Assembly (NCBI GenBank): GCA_016703895.1
Contig: JADJBE010000005.1
Location: 62,001-126,000, forward strand
Reading direction: 5' to 3'
Origin: Pseudomonadota bacterium
Lineage (GTDB): Bacteria > Pseudomonadota > Gammaproteobacteria > Steroidobacterales > Steroidobacteraceae
DNA length: 64,000 bases
The notes under the pieces are model-generated. The model searched no databases. It saw only the letters and a program-made list of their open reading frames with translations, and was not told the origin of the DNA. Position numbers and translations under genes: made by a program. Shown here in pieces: positions 45,229 through 55,384 of the stretch (positions within the stretch are counted from its first letter, which is position 1; each line of letters begins with the position of its first letter).

Positions 45229-46252
45229 TTAGGGCGTGAGCTGATCGATCACGAGTTCCAACAGTCCGTCCTGGCCAACCCGATATTGCAGCTCGCCGAA
45301 CGGATCACCACTCGCCGCCGTTGGCGTGCCACCACGTGCAACCCTGGCCGTGACTTGGACTGTTTGGCCATTGGCGAACGTGCGGCCGGCGACCATGACA
45401 TCGGCAGAAGACAGCGTCAGCTCCACCGGCAACTGGCTCGACAGTCGGCGCACGGCCAGCGGCGGACCCGCTTGGCCCCGGCTCACGGACAAATACACAC
45501 AACGGCGCATCGCCCCATTCGGCTTTAGCGAGCTTTGTGCCCAACTTGACCCGCACTTTGACCGTCGCAGCTTCAGGCGCAGGAGCCGCAGCGCTGGCGT
45601 CGGACCCTGGCGAACCCAGGCGCTCATCGAGCGCCGCCAGCTGCTGCTCCAGTATCGGGCGAATGTTCTCCGGCGGACCCAGCGCTAACAACTTAGCGAA
45701 ACGCTCACGCGCCGTCGCCCAGTCACTGCGTCGCATGGCCGCAGCGCCGGTGAAGAACAAGGCTTTGCCAGCCGTCGGGTCGATCGCCAGGGCCTGCTCA
45801 AAGAGCCGCCCGGCGCGGCCGTCGAGCTGATTGGGATCACGCAACGCGAGCGCCTCGGCCAGCCCCGTCAACGCCTCAGCATTGCGGCCGTTTGCCAGCT
45901 TGTCAGCACGCTCATAGGCACGGATAGCGAGCGGAAACTGTTCGAGTACAACATACGACCGACCGAGCTGCAGCCAGCCGTCAAGATCGTCCGAGTCGCG
46001 CGCGAGCCGCCGCGCGAGACGCGACACCATGGTCTCAGGCGTATCCGCACTAACAACAGGCTGACCCCAGTCGTAGTTGCTGAGACTGGCGTAGAGTGCA
46101 CCGCCGCCCAACAACACTATGGCGGCGACAATCGACGCCACATACGGCGCGGTTGCGCCGGCATCACCGCGTCGCACCACCAACGGCACGACCACCCACA
46201 CCAGCATTATCAGCGCTAACAACGCCGACAATAAGACGAACAGGGTCGTCAT
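45229..46252 (-). CDS. ccmI: Cytochrome c biogenesis protein CcmI, frameshifted in this sequence
   Basis: Apocytochrome chaperone subunit of the haem-ligation complex. Two N-terminal membrane helices (LFVLLSALLALIMLVWVVVP; VASIVAAIVLLGGGALYAS), then TPR repeats (DLDGWLQLGRSYVVLEQFPL, FEQALAIDPTAGKALFFTGA). The frame breaks near 45473-45479 (one extra C in GGGGCC). The C-terminal domain resumes as PPLAVRRLSSQLPVELTLSS, then RTFANGQTVQVTARVARGG, to the end. Corrected length 340. Confidence 0.88.
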
Positions 46253-46698
46253 GACAGCCGTGGTCCGTCGTCAACCTCGCTGGTATCACCTGGCAAGAGT
46301 GCTGCGCGCCGTCGAACGATTCGCACTGCGACCCACAGGCCGATGAGCAGCGCCACGAATGGCAATGACCATAGCCACGCTGTTCGCCAGTTGAACTGCG
46401 GCCGGAACAATATGAACGCGCCATAGCGCTCGACCATGTAGTCGCGGACCTCGGCGTCGCTCTTGCCAGACTCGAGCAACTCGAGCACCTGCCGCCGCAG
46501 ATCCCCGGCCAGACCGACCGGCGAATCCGCGATCGATTGGTTTTGACACTGCATGCAACGCAACTCATGCGTCAGCGCACGGTATCGCGCTTGCAGCGCG
46601 GGATCAGCTATCTCAGTCGTATCCACCGCCCAGACCGGGCCGATGCCAAGCACCGCAATTCCGAAGAAAACTAACCACAAGCGCAGCATGACTGTCAC
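46249..46698 (-). CDS. ccmH: Cytochrome c maturation protein CcmH (CcmL type)
   Basis: About 149 residues from GTG 46698, which overlaps the ccmG stop (GTGA); ATG 46689 is an alternative. Signal or anchor LRLWLVFFGIAVLGIGPVWA, the redox motif HELRCMQCQNQSIADS (LRCxxCQ), and a C-terminal membrane helix (WLWSLPFVALLIGLWVAV). Reduces apocytochrome thiols before haem attachment. Overlaps ccmI (ATGA). Confidence 0.93.
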   Translation of the reverse strand: MTVMLRLWLVFFGIAVLGIGPVWAVDTTEIADPALQARYRALTHELRCMQCQNQSIADSPVGLAGDLRRQVLELLESGKSDAEVRDYMVERYGAFILFRPQFNWRTAWLWSLPFVALLIGLWVAVRIVRRRAALLPGDTSEVDDGPRLS

Positions 46699-47243
46699 GA
46701 CGCACCGCCCGGTGAGACGCCCGCCGGCAAGCGGGCCAGGAAGTCGCGCTCCCACACTTCGCGTGTCAGGGCTCCGACGTGACGGTGCACGACGACGCCT
46801 TGGGCGTCGATCAGGAACGTCTCCGGAGCGCCATACACGCCAAAATCAATGGCCGTCCGGCCCTCCTGATCAACCGCAACCGCCGCATAGGGATTGCCCA
46901 GTTGCGCCAACCAGGCGAGCGCGGCCGCATTGTCGTCCTTCCAGTTCAGGCCGACGAGCGGCAAGCGCTGCTCGGCCGCAGCTTGCATCAACATGTCGTG
47001 ATCGGCTCGACACTCCGGACACCAGGTGCCCCAGACGTTCAAGACGTAGGGCTGGCCCGCAAACTGGGCGGCACTGACTTGTGCGGCAGGGTCAGTGAGA
47101 CTCGGCAGACTGAATGCTGGCGCTGGTTTGCCAAGCAGCGCCGATTGAATCGTGCTCTTCTCCGGGGAGCGCTTGACGCCGACCGCCAGCACCGTCGCCA
47201 GTGCCGCCAAGGCAATGAGCGGCACGACGAACTTCAATCTCAT
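46695..47243 (-). CDS. ccmG: Thiol:disulfide interchange protein CcmG/DsbE
   Basis: 182 residues from ATG 47243, overlapping the ccmF stop (ATGA); a longer open frame upstream lies inside ccmF. N-terminal anchor FVVPLIALAALATVLAVGV, thioredoxin fold with active site NVWGTWCPECRADH, cis-Pro region YGAPETFLIDAQG. Periplasmic reductant of the Ccm system. Confidence 0.93.
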   Translation of the reverse strand: MRLKFVVPLIALAALATVLAVGVKRSPEKSTIQSALLGKPAPAFSLPSLTDPAAQVSAAQFAGQPYVLNVWGTWCPECRADHDMLMQAAAEQRLPLVGLNWKDDNAAALAWLAQLGNPYAAVAVDQEGRTAIDFGVYGAPETFLIDAQGVVVHRHVGALTREVWERDFLARLPAGVSPGGAS

Positions 47244-49206
47244 GAAGTCGCGCCCTCGACGCCCGGGCCAACGTCCAAGGGTTCGTTCTCGGTCCGGGTC
47301 GCGAGTCGGTAGCGGCGATCCGACGCTGCGACCGCGCCGCCCAACGCCATGAGCAATGCAGCGAGCCAGACGTAGTCGATCAAGGGACGAATCTGCGCGC
47401 GGACACTCCAGCTCCCGGCGCCCAGATCTTCGCCAAGCGCCGCGAACACATTCTTGTTCCATCGCGTATCGATGTCCGCTTCGGTCATCACCTGGCCTTG
47501 AACCCAGTAGTTACGTTTCTCAGGGAACAGCCGCCCGACTTGTTTGCCGTCGCGGAAAACTGTGACTTCACCGCGCACGCCGTCATAGTTAGGACCCTCC
47601 AACGGTTCGATGCCCTCAAATCGGTAGGCATAGCGACCAAGCTGCAGGGACTCACCCGGTCGCAGCGCAGCATCGCGCTCGATCGTGTACGACTCGACGA
47701 CGGTCAATGACAAGACAAAGACACCCAATGCAATATGCGCAATGGTCATGCCGACGACTGAACGCGGCAGGGTCATCTTGCGACGCAAGCGATCGATCGG
47801 ATCGACGAGGGACGACAGGATGATCCAGATGCCCAGCACGGCACCCACCGGCGTTAGCCACTTGCCGGCGGGTCCGTAGGCGCCGTAAATCAGTGCCAAC
47901 GCCAGCGCGAGGGCCAACGCGAACGTGCGCACCAGAACGCGCGTCTTGTCACCAATACGGCCGCGCTTCCAGTTGGAATGGATGCCAACTGACACGAGTG
48001 CAAGCAACGGGATGATCGGCAGCAGGAACGTCGGATTGAAGTACTGCGTGCCGACGGACAAGGTACCGAGGCCCAGCGCGTCTGAAATCAACGGCGCCAG
48101 CGTGCCACCGAAAACCACGGTCGCCGCAATCACGAGCAACACATTGTTGAACAACAAGAACGACTCGCGCGCAGTCAACTCAAAGCCCGCCGGCGAGCGC
48201 AGCAACGGCGCCCGCCAGGCATAGAGACTCAGCGCGCCGCCAATCACGACGACCAGGAACGCCAGAATGAACATGCCGCGCGACGGATCAGCCGCAAACG
48301 AGTGCACCGAGACCAACACGCCCGAGCGGACCAGGAACGTACCGAGCAGGCTCATACTGAAGGCCAGAATGGCTAACAGGAGTGTCCAGGCCTTGAACAG
48401 ACCGCGCTTGTCCGTCACGGCAAGCGAGTGGATCAGTGCTGTACCGATCAGCCACGGCATGAACGAGGCGTTCTCCACCGGGTCCCAGAACCAATAGCCA
48501 CCCCAGCCCAACTCGTAGTAAGCCCACCAGCTACCTAGCGCAATGCCGATGGTAAGAAACGCCCAGGCCGCAGTGGTCCATGGCCGTGTCCAGCGCGCCC
48601 AGGTCTGGTCCATTTTGCCTTCCAGCATCGCCGCACAAGCAAACGCGAAGGCGACGGCGAAACCAACGTAGCCGGTGTAGAGCAGCGGCGGGTGCAGAGC
48701 AAGCGCCGGATCCTGCAGGACGGGGTTGAGGTCGCGGCCATCGAAAGCGGGTGGCAGCAACCGCTCGAATGGATTGGATGTAACCAGCGTGAACAAGTGA
48801 AAGCCGAGACTCACGATCCCGAGCACCCCGAGTACGCGCGCCGCAAAGGTGATCGGCAGCCGGCCGGACAGCAGCGCCACCGCCAGGGTCCAAAGCGCGA
48901 GAATCCATTGCCACAACACGAGCGAGCCTTCGTGCGCACCCCAAACGGCGGCAACCCGATAGAAAGTGGGCAATGCAGAGTTGGAATTCGACGCCACATA
49001 TAGCACCGAGAAATCGAAGCTCACAAACGCGTAGATCAAAGCGCCCAATGCAGCGCTCACCAACACGAACTGCGCCGCAGCTGCGGGCCGCGCCACCGCC
49101 ATCCAGCGCGCCTTGCCCCAGTGCGCCCCTGCAATACCGAAAAACTCTGCAGCGCTGCAATCAGCAGCGCGAGAATCATGGCAAAATGCCCTAACTCGAC
49201 AATCAT
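47240..49206 (-). CDS. ccmF: Haem lyase subunit CcmF, frameshifted near the start in this sequence
   Basis: Core of the cytochrome c haem-ligation machine, about 15 membrane helices. ATG 49206 (MIVELGHFAMILALLIAALQ) overlaps the ccmE stop (ATGA), but the frame is lost after 21 codons at the T5 run (forward 49140-49144). One added T gives SFFGIAGAHWGKARWMA and the rest of the protein, 655 residues. Hallmarks: ALHPPLLYTGYVGFAVAFAF, the WWD-type GWGGYWFWDPVENASFMPWL, and GTFLVRSGVLVSVHSFAADP. Confidence 0.92.
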
Positions 49207-49724
49207 GAGCCACTCACAGTCAGCACATCACTAACTACTTGTGGCTGCGCCCCCGGCTCCACGAGCGTCGTTTTTGTCGCGGTCTCCGCTGCTGGCATTT
49301 GGCCACCATGCTTCTCCTTCAGGGAGCGCTCGACCTCGGGCGGCATGTAATTCTCGTCATGCTTGGCCAGCACGTCATCGGCCACAAAGACGCCACTTTG
49401 CAGGCGACCGTGTGCGACGACACCCTGACCCTCACGAAACAAGTCCGGCAGCACCTTGTTGTACGTGACCGGGATCTTGTGCTTGAAGTCGGTGACCACG
49501 AACTTCACTTCCAGACTGCCCGGAGCACGCTCAATGCTGCCCAACTCGACCATGCCTCCCAAGCGAAACCGGTCGCCGGTTGGCACTTCGCCGGCCGCGA
49601 TCTGGCTTGGATCGAAGAAGAACATCACATTGTCGCGCATGGCCTTGCTGGCCAGCGCGGCCGCCAGACCGACGCCGGCCAGAATGCCTAGCACCAGAAC
49701 CATGCGGCGTTTACGTGGAGTCAT
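49203..49724 (-). CDS. ccmE: Haem chaperone CcmE
   Basis: 173 residues. N-terminal membrane anchor (MVLVLGILAGVGLAAALAS), then the OB-fold with FRLGGMVELGSIERAP. The haem-binding His is in LAKHDENYMPPEV. Long flexible C-terminal tail (AAETATKTTLVEPGAQ). Carries haem from CcmABCD to CcmFHI. Overlaps ccmD and ccmF. Confidence 0.95.
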   Translation of the reverse strand: MTPRKRRMVLVLGILAGVGLAAALASKAMRDNVMFFFDPSQIAAGEVPTGDRFRLGGMVELGSIERAPGSLEVKFVVTDFKHKIPVTYNKVLPDLFREGQGVVAHGRLQSGVFVADDVLAKHDENYMPPEVERSLKEKHGGQMPAAETATKTTLVEPGAQPQVVSDVLTVSGS

Positions 49725-49918
49725 GACGTGGCCTCTTGTTTCGTGACAGCAGGTCGGGATTCAGAATCGTTGGCTGCGAGCCGACGCTGCGCCATCTGGC
49801 GCGCGTCCCGCAAAGCCCGCCTGGCCAAGTAGACGTTCAACCCGATAATAGTGAACGTCAGGAGCAGCGACGACCAGACGTACAGACCGTAACCGCTCAT
49901 TGCGAAAAATTCGCGCAT
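49721..49918 (-). CDS. ccmD: Haem exporter subunit CcmD
   Basis: 65 residues: one membrane helix (YVWSSLLLTFTIIGLNVYLA) followed by a basic tail (RRALRDARQMAQRRLA), the standard CcmD form. The conserved GYGLYVWSS segment precedes the helix. Start overlaps the ccmC stop by one base. Confidence 0.9.
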   Translation of the reverse strand: MREFFAMSGYGLYVWSSLLLTFTIIGLNVYLARRALRDARQMAQRRLAANDSESRPAVTKQEATS

Positions 49919-50652
49919 CAGGCCAACGCCTCCCGCAACCAGCTTGCCGCCCGCTCGCGACGCAGAATCTCAGCCCGCAATCGTACCAGCGCGAGTGCGA
50001 AAAACAGCAGCGTGAAGCCCACGAACATCACCAACAGTGGTATCAGCATCTCAAGCACGATATCGGGCTTGCCCAGCTTCATCACAGACGCTGACTGATG
50101 CAAGGAGTTCCACCATTCGACCGAATACTTGACGATCGGAACATTGATCACGCCAACGATCGCGAGTACCGCACTGGCGCGATCCGCGCGCTGCGTGTCC
50201 TCGATTCCGGCACGCAGCCCCATATAGCCCATATACAAGAACAGCAGCACCAGTTCCGCGGTGAGTCGCGGATCCCAGACCCAGTAAGTGCCCCACATCG
50301 GCTTGCCCCAGAGCATGCCGGTCCCCAATGCTGCAACCGTAAACCAGGCGCCGATCGGTGCGCAGGCAGCAGCCAGCGCGTGCGACACCTTCATCCGCCA
50401 GATCAGGCCGATGGCGGCGCTGACCGCCATCGTCGTATAAATCATCAGCGACAACCACGCACTTGGCGCATGGACGTAGATGATGCGGAAAGCATCCTTC
50501 TGCTGATAGTCGGGCGGCGCCAACACGATCCCGCCCACGAGTCCGTAAGCAATCAGCAGCGCCGCGGCCCAGGCGAACCAGGGCGTCAGTGTGCCGGCCA
50601 ACTTGTAAATGTAAGGCGGCGATCCCAGCCGATGAAACCAAGTCCAGTTCAC
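49918..50652 (-). CDS. ccmC: Haem exporter protein CcmC
   Basis: 244 residues, six membrane helices. The haem-handling tryptophan-rich motif is WGKPMWGTYWVWDPRLTAEL, with conserved His in YVHAPSAWLS and YSVEWWNSLHQSASV on the periplasmic side. Passes haem to CcmE. Seven bases behind ccmB. Confidence 0.95.
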   Translation of the reverse strand: MNWTWFHRLGSPPYIYKLAGTLTPWFAWAAALLIAYGLVGGIVLAPPDYQQKDAFRIIYVHAPSAWLSLMIYTTMAVSAAIGLIWRMKVSHALAAACAPIGAWFTVAALGTGMLWGKPMWGTYWVWDPRLTAELVLLFLYMGYMGLRAGIEDTQRADRASAVLAIVGVINVPIVKYSVEWWNSLHQSASVMKLGKPDIVLEMLIPLLVMFVGFTLLFFALALVRLRAEILRRERAASWLREALA

Positions 50653-50659
50653 GCAGCAA

Positions 50660-51352
50660 TTACTCCAAACCTATTCGGACCGCAGCTGCGGCAGCCAGCG
50701 GTGCCAGCGTCAGCCCTAACACCGCGAAGGCGGCCAACAAATACAGTGGCGCACCGTACGGCTCGCTCTTGATCGCAAGCTCGGTGGCGCGCGCGCCAAA
50801 GATCAAGATGGGTACAGCAAGCGGCAAGGTCAGCAATGAGAGCAATACTCCGCCCCGCTGGACGCCGAGCGTGAGACCCGCGCCGATGGCGCCGATCAGA
50901 CTGAGCGCAAAGCTGCCGATCGCCAGTGACGCGACAACACCTGGCATCGAGCCGAAGTCGACGCCCAAGGCGCCGGCCGAAATCGGCGCGACAACCGCTA
51001 ACGGCAATCCCGTCAGCAACCAATGCGAGAAAGTCTTGGCGAATAACAACCATGTGAGCGACTGACCTGAGAGCGCGAACTGCTCGAGGGTTCCATCCTG
51101 TGCATCGTCGCGAAACAGAAACTCGAGTGCAAGTAGTGAGGATAGCAACGCCGCGACCCAAAGAACACCCGGCGCAACGTCTCGCAACCGCGACAACTCA
51201 GGTGACAGGGCGAGTGGAAACAGGGTGGTCACTATCAGAAAGAACAGGATCGGCTGTACAAGTTGCGCCGGACGCCGAAAAGCGAGACGTAGATCACGCT
51301 CTACAGTGAGGCGCGCCACATGCCACGGCGACACGGACTGCCCCCCGGTCAC
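50660..51352 (-). CDS. ccmB: Haem exporter permease CcmB
   Basis: 230 residues, six membrane helices. Typical start (ERDLRLAFRRPAQLVQPILF, then FLIVTTLFPLAL) and the block LLALEFLFRDDAQDGTLEQF. The C-terminus has RGGVLLSLLTLPLAVPILIF. Membrane subunit of the CcmAB ABC complex. Overlaps ccmA by 4 bases. Confidence 0.95.
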   Translation of the reverse strand: MTGGQSVSPWHVARLTVERDLRLAFRRPAQLVQPILFFLIVTTLFPLALSPELSRLRDVAPGVLWVAALLSSLLALEFLFRDDAQDGTLEQFALSGQSLTWLLFAKTFSHWLLTGLPLAVVAPISAGALGVDFGSMPGVVASLAIGSFALSLIGAIGAGLTLGVQRGGVLLSLLTLPLAVPILIFGARATELAIKSEPYGAPLYLLAAFAVLGLTLAPLAAAAAVRIGLE

Positions 51353-51969
51353 GCGAGCTCCAGTCGCGTCGTCGCACGCGCATCGAGTTCTAGCGGATGA
51401 TGAATCGCAGCGATGGCAATTCCACCGGCCGCCAAATGCGCCTCGATCAAAGTCTTGATCAACTCCTGACCAGAAGCGTCGAGATTGGTGGTCGGCTCAT
51501 CTAACAACCAGAGCGTTGCGGTTGTCAGTAGCACTCCAGCCAACGCGATGCGGCGTCGCTGCCCGGCGGACAGCGTGCGCACCGGCCGGTCAGCAAAATC
51601 GCTGGCCGCGGTTCGCGCGAGCGCCGCACGCAACTCGTCCGGCAAGAACCGCCGTCGAATGCCAACACCGAAACGCAGATTCTCGGCGCCAGTCAGGTCA
51701 CCCTTCAGCGGCGCGTCGTGGCCGAGATAGTACGTTTCACTGTGAAAGCGGCTGCGATCGACGCCGGTTGGCTCGCCGCGCCAGAACACCCGCCCTTCCT
51801 CTGGTTGCAGCAAGCCGGCGACTGTTCGGATGAGACTAGTCTTGCCCGCACCGTTGCGCCCGGTGACCAACAGGCATTGACCGGCGCTCACGACAAAACC
51901 CACACCACGCAGCACGTGCTGTTCGCCTCGCCAGAGATGCAGGTTGTCCGCGCGTAGTTCTGCTGTCAT
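51349..51969 (-). CDS. ccmA: Haem exporter ATPase CcmA
   Basis: 206 residues from ATG 51969. Upstream in-frame codons belong to the tRNA-Leu gene and are not coding. Walker A VTGRNGAGKTSLIR, signature TLSAGQRRRIALAGV, Walker B ATLWLLDEPTTNLD, H-loop AAIHHPLEL. Powers release of haem-loaded CcmE. The first base of the ATG is also the last base of the tRNA-Leu CCA. Confidence 0.96.
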   Translation of the reverse strand: MTAELRADNLHLWRGEQHVLRGVGFVVSAGQCLLVTGRNGAGKTSLIRTVAGLLQPEEGRVFWRGEPTGVDRSRFHSETYYLGHDAPLKGDLTGAENLRFGVGIRRRFLPDELRAALARTAASDFADRPVRTLSAGQRRRIALAGVLLTTATLWLLDEPTTNLDASGQELIKTLIEAHLAAGGIAIAAIHHPLELDARATTRLELA

Positions 51970-52057
51970 GGTGCCCCGGGCCGGACTCGAACCGGCACTT
52001 CCGTTACCGGACAACGGATTTTAAGTCCGTTGCGTCTACCGATTCCGCCACCGGGGC
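51969..52057 (-). tRNA. tRNA-Leu (anticodon TAA)
   Basis: Acceptor arms GCCCCGG / CCGGGGC pair fully; anticodon stem ACGGA with loop CTTAAAA gives TAA; long variable arm; T-arm GGTTCGAGTCC; encoded CCA. 89 bases including CCA. Confidence 0.97.
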
Positions 52058-52079
52058 GCGCGCAAGAACGCCGGAGAAA

Positions 52080-52153
52080 TGGAGGCTAGGGTCGGAATCG
52101 AACCGGCGTCCACGGCTTTGCAGGCCGCTGCATGACCACTCTGCCACCTAGCC
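52080..52153 (-). tRNA. tRNA-Cys (anticodon GCA)
   Basis: Acceptor GGCTAGG / CCTAGCC, discriminator T, encoded CCA. The anticodon loop CTGCAAA gives GCA, with T-arm GGTTCGATTCC. 74 bases. Second of three tRNAs in the usual Gly-Cys-Leu order. Confidence 0.97.
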
Positions 52154-52205
52154 CCTTACACACATCGGTACACGTGCCGATTATGCACGAGGCGCGGAAG
52201 GAAAT

Positions 52206-52281
<76 letters not shown>

Positions 52282-52429
52282 ATCATCTAATCCGCGCCGA
52301 CCCGCTGGATGGCTCCAGCATACCGACACTCGAGAGGGCCGCAATTGTAGGGTGCCGCTGGCCCAAGTCAAGGAACCGGCCGCAAATTGCTCGTCCGCCG
52401 AGAAAAACCGCTGCAGGTCTGAATGGCGG

Positions 52430-52981
52430 CTAGGCTGACGCTGGCCAAAGCGTTGCCAATGCGGACCGAACGTCCGGACTGACGCCCAGTAGTGCGCGTG
52501 CCGCCGGACGCACGAATCCTGCCGCTGCGGCCCGCGCGACCATTTGCAGCAGCGGATCGAAGTACCCGTCGACGTTTACCAACGCGACGGGCTTGGCATG
52601 AATCCCCAATTGAGCCCAGGTGAGCGCCTCGAACAACTCATCGAACGTTCCCATGCCGCCCGGTAGGGCGAGGAACCCATCGGCCAGGTCCACCATCATG
52701 GCTTTACGTTCGTGCATGGAACCGACGACGTGCAGTTGAGTAAGGCCCGTGTGGCCAAGCTCGCGTTGGAGCAAAGCCGCGGGTATCACGCCGATGGCGC
52801 GCCCGCCGGCCTGCAGACAGGCATCGGCCACAGCACCCATCAACCCGACCCGCCCGCCGCCGAATACCAGCGTCATGTCAGCACTCGCCAGCTGCGCGCC
52901 GAGCTCGCGCGCTGCCTGCGCGTAGATCGGACTGTTACCACCGTGCGATCCACAAAAAACGCAGACGGAACGCTGCATCAA
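52430..52981 (-). CDS. LOG family protein (TIGR00730 Rossmann fold)
   Basis: 183 residues. FCGSHGGNSPIYAQAARELG at the N-terminus, nucleotide-binding VFGGGRVGLMGAVADACL and the diagnostic PGGMGTFDELFEALTW (PGGxGTxxE). LOG relatives hydrolyse nucleoside 5'-monophosphates to base and ribose 5-phosphate (cytokinin activation in plants); the bacterial role is less clear. Overlaps the pgsA stop by 4 bases, sitting between pgsA and the tRNA cluster. Confidence 0.92.
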   Translation of the reverse strand: MMQRSVCVFCGSHGGNSPIYAQAARELGAQLASADMTLVFGGGRVGLMGAVADACLQAGGRAIGVIPAALLQRELGHTGLTQLHVVGSMHERKAMMVDLADGFLALPGGMGTFDELFEALTWAQLGIHAKPVALVNVDGYFDPLLQMVARAAAAGFVRPAARALLGVSPDVRSALATLWPASA

Positions 52982-53541
52982 CTGCGCCCGCGCAAGTCAG
53001 GCCACGCCGCGCGCAAGTACGCAATCATCGTGAATAGCGTGAGCACTGCGGCCAGCGCACTCAGCCAGAAACCAAGCTGATAGATGGGCAGTCCGAACAG
53101 GTCCCACCGATAGAGCATCATCGCGAGCCCTACCATTTGCAGGATTGTCTTGTACTTGCCAAGCGTCGACACGGCGACTTTGGTGCGTTGACCGATTACA
53201 GCCATCCACTCGCGCAGGGCGGAGATGGCGATTTCGCGACCAATCACGACGACGGCGATGAGCACAACGGGTGCCCGCGGATCCTTGGCCACGATCAGCA
53301 CCAGCGCGACCGCGACGATAAGTTTGTCTGCCACTGGATCGAGAAAAGCACCCAGACGCGAGGTCTGACCCAGACGTCGCGCCAGATAGCCATCAAGGGT
53401 ATCGGTGATCGCTGCCGCCGAAAACAGCAACCCTGCTGCGGGACTCGCCCAGTGATACGGCAGATAGAACAGCACGACGAGCAACGGAATTGCGAAGATC
53501 CGCAGCCAAGTCAGGGTGTTAGGAAGGTTCCAGATCATCAT
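52978..53541 (-). CDS. pgsA: CDP-diacylglycerol-glycerol-3-phosphate 3-phosphatidyltransferase
   Basis: Makes phosphatidylglycerol phosphate, the committed step to PG and cardiolipin. 187 residues, four to five membrane helices. The CDP-alcohol phosphotransferase motif is complete: DTLDGYLARRLGQTSRLGAF, then LDPVADK. Start ATG 53541 overlaps the uvrC stop; the uvrC-pgsA order is standard in Gammaproteobacteria. Confidence 0.95.
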   Translation of the reverse strand: MMIWNLPNTLTWLRIFAIPLLVVLFYLPYHWASPAAGLLFSAAAITDTLDGYLARRLGQTSRLGAFLDPVADKLIVAVALVLIVAKDPRAPVVLIAVVVIGREIAISALREWMAVIGQRTKVAVSTLGKYKTILQMVGLAMMLYRWDLFGLPIYQLGFWLSALAAVLTLFTMIAYLRAAWPDLRGRS

Positions 53542-55384
53542 TCACCAGGGTGGAGATGATCGTACAGCGTCCGTGCCAAAGTTGCACCGATACCGGGTAC
53601 CCGTTCGAAATCTGCGACACCCGCACGTAGCACCCCTTGCAGCCCACCGAAATGTGTCAACAACGCGCGACGTTTGGCGGGCCCCATGCCAGGCACGGTC
53701 TCCAGGATGGACTCATTGTGCCGCCGTGCTCGCTTGCGGCGATGTCCGGTGATGGCGAACCGATGGGCCTCGTCACGCAGTCGCTGCACCAGCCTGAGAC
53801 CGGCTGACTCCGCGCCCGGAATCAGCGGCTGCTCATGGCCAAAGACATGTAGGCGCTCCTGGCCCGGCTTGCGATCGGCGCCCTTGGCAACACCCACTAA
53901 CAACTGGGATTCGAAGCCGAGCTCGCTCAGTACAGACTGCACTTGCGCGATCTGCCCCAGGCCACCATCGATGAACAGGACGTCCGGCGGCGGTATCTCC
54001 CCGCCTTGATCCGCGTATAGCGACGGCGCAGCGCCTGCGCCAGCGCCGCGTAGTCGTCCCCGGGAGCAACGCCTTCGATATTGAAGCGGCGGTACTCTTT
54101 TTTGAGCGGGCCATCTGGGCCAAAGACGACGCACGACGCAATCGTGCCCTCGCCGCCCGTGTGGCTGATATCGAAGCATTCGATACGGCTTGGCGGCTCA
54201 GCCAACTCCAGCAGCTCAGAAAGTGCGACAAACATGGCGTCCAGGCTTTGTTTGCGGGCACGCCGCATGCGCAACGCATGGTCCGCATTCTCCCGTGCCA
54301 TTTCCACCCACTTGACCGACAGCCCGCGAATCGGTTTGCGGATCTCGACCGCCATCCCAGCACGGTTACCGACCGCCTCGGCGAGCGCCGCACCGCTGGG
54401 CAACTCGATGTTGAGCAACACGTCGGGAGCGGGCGGCTGGTCGGCGTAGAACTGCATCAGGAACGAGGTGAGCGCCTCGTCAGGATCGGCCAGCGATCCC
54501 TTGGGGAAATATCCGGTGGCACCCAGACTGCGCCCGCCGCGTATCAGCATGACTGTAACCGCGTAGTCCCCAGGCTCGCCGACAATGGCGACGACATCGA
54601 CATCCCGATCGCCCTCGGCTGCCACGACTTGTTGCGCCTGCACTTGTTTCAATGCCGCCAACTGGTCCCGAAACTGCGCGGCGCGCTCGAACTGGAGCGC
54701 GACGGCCGACTCGTTCATGCGCCGCGCGAGCTCCTCGTTGACCTCGGAATCCCGGCCTTCGAGCACCTTCACCGCTGCGGCGACGTTGCGGGCGTAGTCC
54801 TCACCGGAGATCAAATCGACACAGGGCGCAGTACAGCGGCCAATCTGATGCTGCAGGCAAGGCCGACTGCGATTGGCGAAAAAACTGTCGCGGCAATTGC
54901 GAATGCCGAACACCTTCTGCAAGTGATGCAAGGTTTCGCGAACGGCGCCGGGATCCGGAAACGGACCGAAGTAGCGCCCCGGCTGTTGTCGTGCCCCGCG
55001 GTAGTAGATCAGCCGCGGGTAGGTGTGCTGTGAGGCCAGATGGATATAGGGGAAGCTCTTGTCATCGCGCAGCACGACGTTGAACGGCGGCTTGTGTTCC
55101 TTGATGAGGTTGTATTCGAGCAGCAGCGCCTCGGTCTCGGAATTCGTCACGGTCACTTCGATATGCGCAATCCGCCCGACCAGTAGTTGGACCTTAGGAT
55201 TGACATTGCTGGCAACGAAATAACTACTAAGCCGATCACGCAGATTGCGGGCCTTGCCGACGTAGAGCAACTGGCCTGCGCCGCCATACATTCGATAGAC
55301 GCCGGGCCGCCGCGGCGCATTGGCGACGAATTCACGGGCATCAAATACCTCAGCGTCTCGCGACCGCTCGCTCAACTCGCTCAA
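53538..55384 (-). CDS. uvrC: Excinuclease ABC subunit C, frameshifted in this sequence
   Basis: Makes both incisions in nucleotide excision repair. N-terminal GIY-YIG domain (PGVYRMYGGAGQLLYVGKAR), Cys-rich GRCTAPC, UvrB-binding helices (NESAVALQFERAAQFRDQL), RNase H-like half from RIECFDISHTGGEG. The frame breaks at the G4 run (forward 53999-54002). With one more base it continues GEIPPPDVLFIDGGLGQIAQ and ends in tandem helix-hairpin-helices (VPGMGPAKRRALL, VPGIGATLA). Corrected length 615, normal. Confidence 0.92.

Noticed and set aside
47244..47462. Extended ccmG start
   Set aside because: It lies entirely within ccmF and has no family similarity; ATG 47243 overlaps the ccmF stop as in the rest of the operon.
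51970..52014. Longer start for ccmA giving an extra 15 residues
   Set aside because: The extra codons are the 3' part of tRNA-Leu; the normal CcmA start is ATG 51969.
52282..52429. A small RNA or extra tRNA between tRNA-Gly and the LOG gene
   Set aside because: No cloverleaf or clear hairpin with T-run was found in these 148 bases.
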